Positions 12,721-21,809 of a stretch of 64,000 nt of DNA are shown here, piece after piece. Position 1 is the first letter of the stretch. Every line of letters starts with the position of its first letter. The stretch comes from Theobroma cacao. Lineage: Eukaryota; Streptophyta; Magnoliopsida; Malvales; Malvaceae. Made by a program: the position numbers and the translations under genes. Location of the stretch: positions 21,290,445 to 21,354,444 of the forward strand of contig NC_030854.1 of assembly GCF_000208745.1 (NCBI RefSeq), given 5' to 3'. Below the pieces are notes generated by a model. The model made no database searches. It saw only the letters and a program-made list of their open reading frames with translations, and was not told the DNA's origin.

Positions 12721-13225
12721 CTCTAAAAAAAGAAGTAGTGAAATATAATTGATTAAATTTAAAACGAACGTGATTAAACATTCTCATAAAAATCAACGAG
12801 AAGTGATCTTTATATAAAGTATAAAGTATAAAGTATAATTGATTTAAAATATAATGGATTTTGATTTAAAAAATTTGTTTCTGATTAATCAAATTAACTA
12901 ATTTTTTTATATAAAGTATTTATAAGTTATAAATATAGCATATATGTTTATATAACAATAACATTTATGTTACAAGTATTTATCTACAAATTACGATAGG
13001 ATTAAATTTCCTTTCTTTATTGTTGAGCTTGAAGTTTACTAAAATTCTAAATATTAGTTTTTACTTTACAATGTACTGTTACTCAATTACTGTACAGATA
13101 CATTACTATTTTACCTTTGGTTGTTCTGTTTGTTAATAGCCTTGAGTATCAATAGTACTTCTTTTTTCCATTTTTTGTTAATAAAGAAAACTTGCAGAAT
13201 ACGATTCTTGCATTTTCTCAAGATA

Positions 13226-13570
13226 ATTGTAATTACGTGCCCAAGATGTAAGGAATGCTGGGAATGGCCGAGAGTTTACCTAAACTACTGTATTTGCAGC
13301 GCACGAGATGAACGGTCATTTACTTTGGGTTTGATCAATATCATAAGTTGGAGCGTCGCTAAAATCCCTCAGATTATCACCAATTATAAAGAGAAATCCG
13401 TTGAGGGCCTCTCCCTCAGTTTCTTGATCACTTGGATTGTTGGGTGGGTATTTCTTCTATTCTACCATCGCCTTTTCTTACTTCAATATTATTTACCAAA
13501 AGGATTTTATCACCATTCTATTTGCAAGTATCTTTTCAATGTTTTTGGTTGTATTCTTGAACCAGCTACT
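13226..13570 (+). pseudogene. PQ-loop transporter copy A: exons 1-2 only, start and splice site lost
   Basis: Exon 1 (13226-13443, 218 bp) and exon 2 (13528-13570, 43 bp) line up base for base in length with exons 1 and 2 of the intact copies at 26323 and 39560. Exon 1 is still open and keeps the PQ motif (KIPQII). Three defects are visible. The initiator ATG is ATT. The exon 2 acceptor is GCAA instead of GCAG. Nothing matching exons 3-12 follows. Homology to copy C continues into intron 2 until about 13706 and then stops at a small repeat array. Upstream, 12495-13225 matches the flank of copy B (25663-26322). This is a truncated tandem duplicate; a functional product is very unlikely. Confidence 0.9.
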
Positions 13571-13731
13571 GTAAGTGTTATGCTCGTTTCCTGTATATAT
13601 ATGGTGATTTTTACTTTATTTTTGTTCCTTACCCTAGTCTGATAACTGAATCTACTTTGTTATCCTTTTCATTGCACTACTCATACAAATTGCATTGTTA
13701 CTTTCTATATACATATATATAAATTATGAAT

Positions 13732-13885
13732 AAAGAAATACTTGAACCTCTAGACTATATATAAAGAAATACTAGAACCCCTAGACTTTTCTACTAGAAT
13801 CTCTGTATAAAGAATTACTAGAACCTCTAGACTCTTTTATAGTCTAGAGGTTAAAGAGTCTAAAGAAATACTAGAACCTCTTGCT
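13732..13885 (+). repeat. four-copy degenerate repeat with a 10-bp-arm hairpin, at the break of copy A
   Basis: AAAGAAATACTAGAACCTC-type units start at 13732, 13763, 13809 and 13862 with uneven spacing. Inside the third, CCTCTAGACT (13824-13833) and AGTCTAGAGG (13841-13850) form a perfect 10-bp inverted repeat with a 7-nt loop. The array begins about 25 bp after homology to copy C ends. Confidence 0.75.
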
Positions 13886-14050
13886 CTTTTTAAAAAAGGT
13901 TAGAAAAAATAAGCATTTCTTATTTAAATCTTTATTAATTCTCAATTTGAATGTGTCTAACAATTAACCTAACAGGGCTTTATATAACTATTCCTAAAGC
14001 AAAGACCCATGTGAGATTATTTTAATTCCTAAATAAAATAAAGACATAAT

Positions 14051-14564
14051 ACTCAAATAAGCTCTTATATTATTCAAGAATATGCATATAAACTCTTATT
14101 CTTTTATATTAAGTCAAAATCTAGTGAAAAAATAAATAAAAAAAAACTCTTATTTTTTTATTGCAGTTAATTAAATCCCTATACTTTTATTTTGCATCAA
14201 ATAAGCCCTTATGACTAATGATTGACTAATTGCTATTAGTAAAAATGTCACTTTCTTTTTATATACACATGACATTGATGTAGAGAGTGAAAAATGTCAC
14301 ATGATCATGTTATCATGTCAAATTAGTATATCGTATCATTATTAATTATGATACGTTAGTATGTCACATCATAATCAATTATGATATTTTAGCATACCAC
14401 ATCAACGTCATGCGACATACAATAACAAATGATATTTTGATTAAATTAATAATTAGTAATAAGAGTTTATTTGATTCAGAATAAAAGTATAAGGGCTTAT
14501 TTGGTTCAAAATAAAAATAAAAAAGCTTGATTTGACGTAATAAAAATATAACAACTTATTTGAA
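14051..14564. mobile_element. foldback MITE, about 510 bp
   Basis: The ends are inverted: ACTCAAATAAGCTCTTATAT at 14051 pairs with the reverse complement of the stretch ending at 14564 (17 of 20). Further in, TTTTATTTTGCATCAAATAA with GCCCTTAT (up to 14211) mirrors ATAAGGGCTTATTTGGTTC at 14490-14508. The centre (14290-14400) is itself palindromic around ATGATACGT. There is no coding capacity. The superfamily is uncertain; the 'aagcccttat' ends resemble MITEs common in eudicots. Confidence 0.65.
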
Positions 14565-15217
14565 TTTTCTTAAATAATTTAACGATTTTTTTATATATTA
14601 TGCCTAAAATAAATAAGAGTAAAATAAAAGATAATTAAAAAGGATAACTATAAAAATAATTTTCCTTAATTTAATGTGTAAGTAAGCTAATGACATACTT
14701 CTGTATCTGTCTTTACAAAGAGAAACGTGAGATATGGCTTCCACATCAGAGATATATATTAGGGTTCGTCCTGTTTCATGACATAGGAAGTGACATATCA
14801 TGTTATTTTTAGCTAGTTCAGTTGTTGTCTTGCAAAGAATTGAACTTTTCCTGTACATGTGACCTTATTAACATAAAACAAGGAAACATTGCATAAAACT
14901 CAGAAACATTGTCATATGCAATCTTAAAACCATCATCATCCTTGTTTTTGTATGGTTCTTATGGATATAAACATAGGCATCTGGAATGGAAAATTAACAA
15001 AAGAGAATAAAAGAAACTTAGGGAGGTCACACTGGTGAGGTTGCCATCTCCAGAACTCAGAGTTCGGGACCTTTCTCCCGAACTTTTCACAAGCTAGCTA
15101 ACTGATTAGACATAAACGTGCATTCTCTCTCTTCGTATAGTCCTGAAAACCAATTGCATCTTGAGGTCAAGCTGCCACCAGAACTTTCATATATAGTCCC
15201 CGTACTCGAAGAGTTGT
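14565..15217. other. intergenic, nothing recognised
   Basis: AT-rich sequence with no homopolymer or repeat worth naming and only short, unfamiliar open frames. Confidence 0.5.
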
Positions 15218-15388
15218 TCATTTCTTTTGTCTCAGATAGATGGCGGCAATGACTACAATGGCAATGAGAAGGGCAACAAGCGATTGGAAGCTGGTCCTGA
15301 CACCCCATTCTGCAAAAACCATAACCTGCTGCTTCTTCGCCATATTCTCCGCTCTCTTTCCTTGTTCATCTATGAGTCGGCTCCCCAT
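15218..15388 (-). CDS. possible small single-span membrane protein (56 aa), unrecognised
   Basis: A minus-strand frame opens at ATG 15388 (MGSRLIDEQGKRAENMAKKQ) and ends RQKK. Residues about 33-51 form one strongly hydrophobic segment (SLVALLIAIVVIAAIYL) followed by RQKK. The hydrophilic front, a helix near the C-terminus and a short basic tail would suit a tail-anchored peptide. The frame stays open upstream to about 15439 without an ATG, so this may instead be the last exon of a longer gene. I do not recognise the family. The composition is protein-like, unlike the neighbouring AT-rich frames, but no upstream exon or promoter could be shown. Confidence 0.3.
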   Translation of the reverse strand: MGSRLIDEQGKRAENMAKKQQVMVFAEWGVRTSFQSLVALLIAIVVIAAIYLRQKK

Positions 15389-16669
15389 CTCTCTGTTTCC
15401 TCTTTTCGAAGTCAATTTCCAGGGATTGGTGGGAATCAATTTTCACAATTTATTGTTTTGCCTTGGATTAGGACAAGTGGAAGTACAAATATCCGATAGT
15501 TTGCTGAAAGCAACAGAGGACTTGTAGCGGTTGGTGTTTCTTGCTTTGTTTTACCAGAACACTCGTACTTCCAATTCCAAACAAGCTTACTAGGTTTCCG
15601 TTAATGCTACTGTCAGAAGACAATGTCCATTGACGTGTTGGTAATTTGAGAAAAGAGCAACTCGGGATGCTAATGACTGAATCATACAGATTTTTCCATT
15701 GTTGTGGTTAAAGCTGAGTTGTTAGTCGAATAAATTTATGCAATTTAGGTTAGTGTTGTTGGTACATCTCCCTCTTCTCCCATCCGTTGCCCTGAAGTTA
15801 TATCAATTACCAAGCATTTGTAAAGAGAGGTCACGTTATAAATTTTTGGAAGGGACTAAAATGAAAATTCTCCACGTTATGCTAGACAAATCAAGCATGA
15901 CGTCCAAAAATTGGAAAGCAGAGGGAAGGCCAAGTCCCCTGCCTGCAACCGAGTGTGTTTTTGGGATTGATAAGAATTAATTTGGAAAAATAGACAAAAA
16001 TTTTCAAATTATAAATACTAAAGAGATTATAAAAGTTATCAACCTAAAATCTTAAATATCTTCTAACAAAAATATGAAAAGATATTGAGTTATATATTAT
16101 TGAAATTAATTAGACCAAGAAGCTGTTTATTATCATAAACTCAAAAACTTTTAAGTCTATTATATGCAATTGTAAGATAAATGGTGAATTAAACTTGTAG
16201 ATATACTTGGATTTCATTGACTATATCAAAATTTCCAAGCTGACAAAACAATTTAAGATCAACAGTTAAATTTAAAACTAAATTAAGTTTTGAAAATATT
16301 TTTCAAAAGTGAAATTTTAATATTGAGCTTAAATTAAAAAAAAAGTCAATAATACTTAACCGAGTCATAATTTCTATTCATAAATAATAAAATTAAAATT
16401 CACTTTTTTATCTAAATAATAAAAAGAACAAAGTCAAGGATAGAAGTCTGAAATTTTCTGGTGCAACCATATATGCAAGTCGTAACACATCCAATCCATT
16501 ATGCTCTCCACCACAACAACCCAGAATTTTCCTTCCTTCATATGAGACTGAGCAAGTTCGTCTTACTCTGTTGCTTCCCCTTCGACATCTTTTGGTCTCC
16601 CGTTACCGTATACACGATAGCATACTCCTGTAGCGCAGCAATCTATAACTGTCCAGCTGGGCTCACAAA
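15389..16669. other. intergenic, upstream of the RLP gene
   Basis: Moderately AT-rich sequence with no recognisable gene. 15980-16440 is very AT-rich. The last 200 bp (16460-16669) are less AT-rich and are the likely 5' UTR/promoter side of the RLP gene, but no distinct element was identified. Confidence 0.4.
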
Positions 16670-17061
16670 ATGAGGATTTCACTTGTTTCATGGCTCTTCT
16701 TCGATTCATTTATAGCAATTTTCTGTATCATTAACGCAGTTTCGGTTTCTGGCCAATGTCAAAGCGATCAGCAAGAGTTGCTGCTCAGATTGAAAAATGG
16801 CCTCGATTCTACTTTATCTGTGAAGCTGGTGAAGTGGAATCAAAGCAAGGATTGTTGTTCTTGGGATGATGTAAGCTGCGATGCAGGGGGTCGTGTTATC
16901 GAACTAGACTTGAGCAACCAATCAATCAGCGGTGTGATTGACAATTCAAGCAGCCTCTTCGGCCTTCTGTATCTCCAGAGTCTAAATTCGGCATATAACA
17001 GATTCAACTCCACAATTGCTTCTAGGCTTGATGAGCTCGCGGATTTGAGTTACCTCAATTT
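16670..17061 (+). pseudogene. receptor-like protein (LRR-RLP), 5' part, cut by a Copia insertion
   Basis: ATG at 16670 opens a signal peptide (about residues 1-29, hydrophobic core DSFIAIFCIINAVSV). An LRR N-terminal domain follows (QSDQQELLLRLKNGLDSTLS ... WNQSKDCCSWDDVSC), then the first leucine-rich repeats (VIELDLSNQSISG). The paired cysteine motif is normally CCxWxGVxC; here the glycine is aspartate. The frame runs without a stop to 17061, where the Copia 5' LTR begins inside a repeat (...SYLN). The rest of the protein continues at 21810. RLPs of this type (Cf/Ve-like) sit in the plasma membrane and take part in immune perception or development. The lesions downstream make this copy a pseudogene. 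Confidence 0.85.
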
Positions 17062-17397
17062 TGTTGAGATAAAAACTAGCTTGAATGTCATTTTGTCTAA
17101 TTATGTACAGGACATGTGTCCACTTTGTTTTGTTGTGCTGGTTTGGTAATTCACAGTGCATGCTGCTGCACATTTGTCCTAGGACGTGTAAGCACTGCAT
17201 GTTTGCTCTAATGCTATGTCAAACACTTGGATTTTTTTTGTACAAGTGTTAGTTAAATAGATCTTGTATATATTTATGCATTTCTCCTCAGTTAATGCAA
17301 GGGATCGATATCAACCAAGTTCTGCTCTCTGTTTTGTCTATTGCTTTTACTTTCTCCTTTACATGCCTGCTGCCTCTTTTCTGTATTAACAAGAACA
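17062..17397 (+). mobile_element. 5' LTR of Ty1/Copia element, 336 bp
   Basis: Starts TGTTGAGATA and ends AACAAGAACA directly before the primer site. It is the same length as the 3' LTR (21474-21809). By eye the two differ at 8 of 336 positions (about 2.4%), e.g. GATAAAAAC/GATACAAAC and GACATGTGT/GACAAGTGT. Confidence 0.95.
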
Positions 17398-17411
17398 TGG
17401 TATCAGAGTTG
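17398..17411 (+). other. primer-binding site, initiator-Met tRNA
   Basis: TGGTATCAGAGTTG directly abuts the 5' LTR and matches the plant initiator-methionine tRNA primer site (TGGTATCAGAGC) at 12 positions. Confidence 0.9.
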
Positions 17412-17493
17412 TGAATTGATCCTTTGAGTCCTTTAAACACTTACAAATTACCTTGAAAGTCTCATCTACAATAACCAAACTTCTTTATCAAAC

Positions 17494-20400
17494 ATGTCAA
17501 CTTCAACTTCAACCATTACACAATAGTCACCTCCTTTTTTTTATGGTTCCAATTATACAGTTTGGGCCATAAAAATGAAGGCATTTCTAAGAGGTGTTAA
17601 CCTCTGGAATGTTGTTGAGTTTGAAACTGAATTGCTAGTGCTAAAGGAGAATGCTACGCAGGCTCAAGTGAAGCAATATGTAGAAGATATTGCAAAGAGA
17701 TATAGAGCCTTGTCATTCATACATTCAACAGTGTCTGAATCGATTTTCAACAGGATTATGGGATGTGAGACTGCAAACGAGGCTTGGAGTAAACTTGAGA
17801 AGGAGTTTTTGGGGTCTGCAAGGAGCAAACAAGTGCGTTTGCAAAACCTCAGAAAGAAATATGAGCTTCTGAGAATGAAAGAGAATCAGACAATAGGCGA
17901 GTTTGTTGAAGATCTGATGAAACTTGTAAATCAGATCAGACTCATGGGAGACTCCCTCATTGATTTGAAAGTGGTAGAAAAGATTATGTTGAGCCTACCA
18001 GAAAGGTTCGATCCCACAATCACCTCTCTGGAGCAAGTTAAGGATATTACAGAGCTCTCAATATCAGACTTGGTTAGTGCTTTGGAAGCTGATGAACAGA
18101 GGAAGGCAGCAAGAAGAGATGAAAGGGTAGATCAAGCACTGGCAGCTCGTGCAAAAGGTAAAGCTCCTGCTGATTCTTCATTTAAAAAGAATTCAAATGA
18201 GAATAAAGAAAAAGACAAAACTGGTACAACTGCTGGAAGATTTCGAAACAAAAAAGGCAAGTTTCCAATCTGCCCTCATTGTAAAAAGAGAAGCCATTAT
18301 GAAGCTTATTGTTGGTTCAGACCTAGAGTTAAATGCAATGCATGTAAGCAGTTGGCACATGTAGAGAAAGTTTGCAAGAATAAAGCTGAGGTTGCAGACA
18401 AAAAGCAACAGATTGCAAAGCAAGTCGAGAAAGCTGAAGTTGCAGAAGAAGTGTTGTTCATGACTATTGAAGACTCTAACTCATCAAACTATAATCACTG
18501 GCTTCTCGATAGTGCATGCTCTAATCATATGACTTCAAAGGCTGAGCTATTCTCAAAGCTGGATACTGATCATTGCTTTTCAGTTAAAATTGGAAATGGC
18601 TTTATACTGAATGCTGTGGGGAAAGGAACAGTTGCAATTCAAACTACTTCAGGCACCAGGTATGTTTTGAATGTGCTTCTGGTTCCTAAAATAACTCAAA
18701 ATTTATTAAGTGTTGGTCGGTTAGTTGATGAAGATTACATGTTGGTATTCAAAAACAATGCATGCACAGTTTATGAACCCTCTGCTGTCTATATGATGTC
18801 TGTTCCTATGGTTAGAAATTGCTTCCCTGTTAAATGGGGAAATTTGTGCTTATCTGCAACAGAATCTTCATCAAAACAAATTTATCTGTGGCACAAGAGG
18901 CTAGGCCATTACAATTATTAGTCCTTGTTGCAAGTAAGTGCCTCTGGTTTGTTGTTGAATCTTCCTAAACTGCATGAAGATGGTCCTATATGCAGCTCCT
19001 GTCAATATGGTAAGCTGACTAGAAGGTCTTTTCCTAAAGCAAGTTTGAATAGAGTCGAACATAGATTAGAGTTAGTTCATTCAGATGTTGCTGGACTTAT
19101 GAGTGAGCCTTCTTTAAATGGAAGCAAATATTTTGTTATCTTTATTGATGATATGTCTAGAATGACTTGGATTTACTTCATACAGCATAAGTCAGAAGTG
19201 TTCTCAGTATTTCAGAAATTCAAAGCAAAAGTTGAGAATGAATCTGGCTGCAGAATTAAGATACTAAGGACAAACAATGGAGGTGAGTACACTTCTTCAG
19301 AATTCACAAGCTATCTGGAGAAGGAGGGCATTCATCACCAACTAACAGCTCCATATTGTCCTGAGCAGAATGGTGTTAGTGAGAGGAAGAACAGAACAAT
19401 TATTGAGATGTCCAGGTGTCTCCTGTTTGAGAAGAAGCTTCCTAAAAGCTTTTGGGCTGAGGCAACTAACACTGCAGTTTATCTGCAAAATATCCTGATC
19501 ACTCAAGCTGTGAATAATGAAACTCCTTATGAAGTTTGGTACAGCATCAGACCATTTGTGGATCACTTGAGGATCTTTGGATCCATTTGCTATCTCCATG
19601 TTCCTGACGAACTTAGAGACAAGCTGCAACCCAAGGCAAAGTTGGGAGTTTTTATAGGTTACAGTCAGTAGTCAAAAGCTTACAGGATTTATCAAATTGA
19701 ATCTGGCATAGTCTCTGTTAGCATACATGTAACATTTGATGAAGGTGCATATTGGAACTGGGAAAAGAATCAAATGCAGCATACTAAATTTCTAGATGAA
19801 GATGTTAATCTTCAACTTGCAAACAGTGAAGAGATACTTGATGCAGAACAGATTGTAGATGAACCTCCTGTGAGAGATACTCGATCATTACAAGAAATTT
19901 ATGGAAGCTGCAATGTAGCTGTATTTGAACCTGCTACACCTGAAGAAGCTATTGTATTACCAGGATGGAAAGAAGCAATGGAAGAAGAAATGAAGATGAT
20001 AAATCTCAACAAGACATGGAGCTTGGTAGACGACCTAAGCATCATCATGTTGTTGGAGTGAAATGGGTGTTTAGAATGAAGCTGAACTTAGATGGCTCTT
20101 TGAGCAAGCATAAAGCAAGGCTTGTTGTTAAAGGCTTTGCTCAATTGCCTGGAGTAGACTATCTTGAAACATTTGCACCAGTTGCAAGAATGGATACCAT
20201 TCGACTGCTGCTAGCATTGGCAGCTAAGTTTAAATGGAAAATATTCCATTTGGATATCAAATCTGCTTTCTTAAATGGTGATTTGCAGGAAGAAATTTTC
20301 ATTGAGCAGCCTTATGGTTTTGAAAGTGAGCCTAACCGAGACAAAGTGTATAAACTTCATAAGGCACTCTATGGCTTGAAGCAGGCACCACGTGCCTAGT

Positions 20401-21467
20401 ACTGCAAATTTGATGACTATTTGAAGGGTCAAGGTTTTCAAAAGATCAGTAATGAAGCTGCTTTATATATACAGAAAACTGATTATCAAAATCCTTTGAT
20501 TATTTCATTGTATGTTGATGACATGTTAGTTACAGGAGGAGATGATCAAAGAATTGCAAAACTCAAGCTTGGAATGCAAAGCAGATTTAGAATGACAGAT
20601 CTTGGACAGATGAGTTATTTTCTGGGGTTACAAATCCTTCAAAGTAATACTGGAATTTTCATATGCCAATTAAATTACATTGGTGAGATTCTGGACAAGT
20701 TTAAAATGACAGATTGCAAGACAGTAGCCACTCCACTTATTCCTCATGAGAATCTGTCAGTTGACAAAGGGTCTGCACTCGAAAATCCTTCAGCCTTTAG
20801 AAGCTTGATAGGATCATTGCTTTATATTTGTGCATCAAGACCTGACCTGATGTTTGCTGCAAGTTATCTGTCTAGGTTCATGCAGGTTCCAACAACTCAG
20901 CATTTCTCAGCAGCAAAAAGAGTGCTTAGATATTTATAAGGCACTGCAAATTTTGGTCTTCAATTCACTTATACAGATGAAAGTTTAGTTGAGTTGGTTG
21001 GATTCTCGGATAGTGACTGGGCAGGCTGTGTGGATGATTGTAAAAGCACTTCTGGATATGTGTTTACATTAGGAAATGGTGTTTTTTGTTGGAATTCAAA
21101 GAAGCAAGAAACCAGTGCTCAATCATCTACAGAAGCAGAGTATATAGCAGCAGCTACAGCTGCAAATCAAGCCATTTGGGTGAAAAAGATCTTAACTGAT
21201 CTTGGCTTTCTTCATGTGCCTCTAGTCAAGCTGTATGTGGACAACAAATCTGCTATTGCCATGGTGAAAAATCCTGTTTTTCATAGCAGAACAAAACATA
21301 TCAAGGTCAAATACCATGCCTTGAGAGAAGCTGAGAAGAATCAAGAGATATCCATTCGGCATTGTAGCTCCAGTGATCAGCTTGCAAACATTTTAACCAA
21401 ACCTCTTCACTTGTCCACGTTTGAAGAACTGAGAAGCAAATCAAATATTCAGCAAGCTAGTATTTAG
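17494..21467 (+). pseudogene. Ty1/Copia gag-pol, complete in order but inactivated
   Basis: One long frame from ATG 17494 carries, in order: UBN2-type gag (17550-18120); two CX2CX4HX4C zinc knuckles (CPHCKKRSHYEAYC, CNACKQLAHVEKVC); protease (WLLDSACSNHM, with DSA where DSG is usual); the pre-integrase LWHKRLGHYNY; integrase (HSDV ... GVSERKNRT); reverse transcriptase ([11 protein letters not shown] ... SLYVDDMLV); and RNase H (DWAGC ... SSTEAEY ... ILTKPL). In-frame stops lie at 17524, 18919, 19669, 20397 and 20937. A one-base frameshift near 20032 moves the rest into another frame. The second integrase aspartate is asparagine (LRTNNGGEY). The element cannot make its own polyprotein. Confidence 0.95.
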
Positions 21468-21473
21468 GAGGAG
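21467..21473 (+). other. polypurine tract of the Copia element
   Basis: GGAGGAG immediately precedes the 3' LTR and overlaps the last base of the gag-pol stop codon. This is the expected place and composition for plus-strand priming. Confidence 0.8.
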
Positions 21474-21809
21474 TGTTGAGATACAAACTAGCTTGAATGT
21501 CATTTTGTCTAATTATGTACAGGACAAGTGTCCACTTTGTTTTGTTGTGCTGGTTTGGTAATTCACAATGCATGCTGCTGCACATTTGTCCTAGGACGTG
21601 TAAGCACTGCATGTTTGCTCTAATGCTGTGTCAAACACTTGGATTTTTTTTGTACAAGTGTTAGTTAAATAGCTCTTGTATATATTTATGCATTTCTCCT
21701 CAGTTAATGCAGGGGATCGATATTAACCAAGTTCTGCTCTCTGTTTTGTCTATTGCTTTTACTTTCTCCTTTGCATGCCTGCTGCCTCTTTTCTGTATTA
21801 ACAAGAACA
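21474..21809 (+). mobile_element. 3' LTR of Ty1/Copia element, 336 bp; element spans 17062-21809
   Basis: Starts TGTTGAGATAC and ends AACAAGAACA. The flanking 5-mers are AATTT (17057-17061) and TATTT (21810-21814), a target duplication with one change. The RLP reading frame resumes right after it with an LRR-like LSNAGF, which confirms the insertion point. Confidence 0.95.

Noticed and set aside
15087..15527. Overlapping plus- and minus-strand frames around 15.1-15.5 kb other than the 56-codon one
   Set aside because: They are mirror frames of the same sequence; only the minus-strand frame has a coherent hydrophobic segment.
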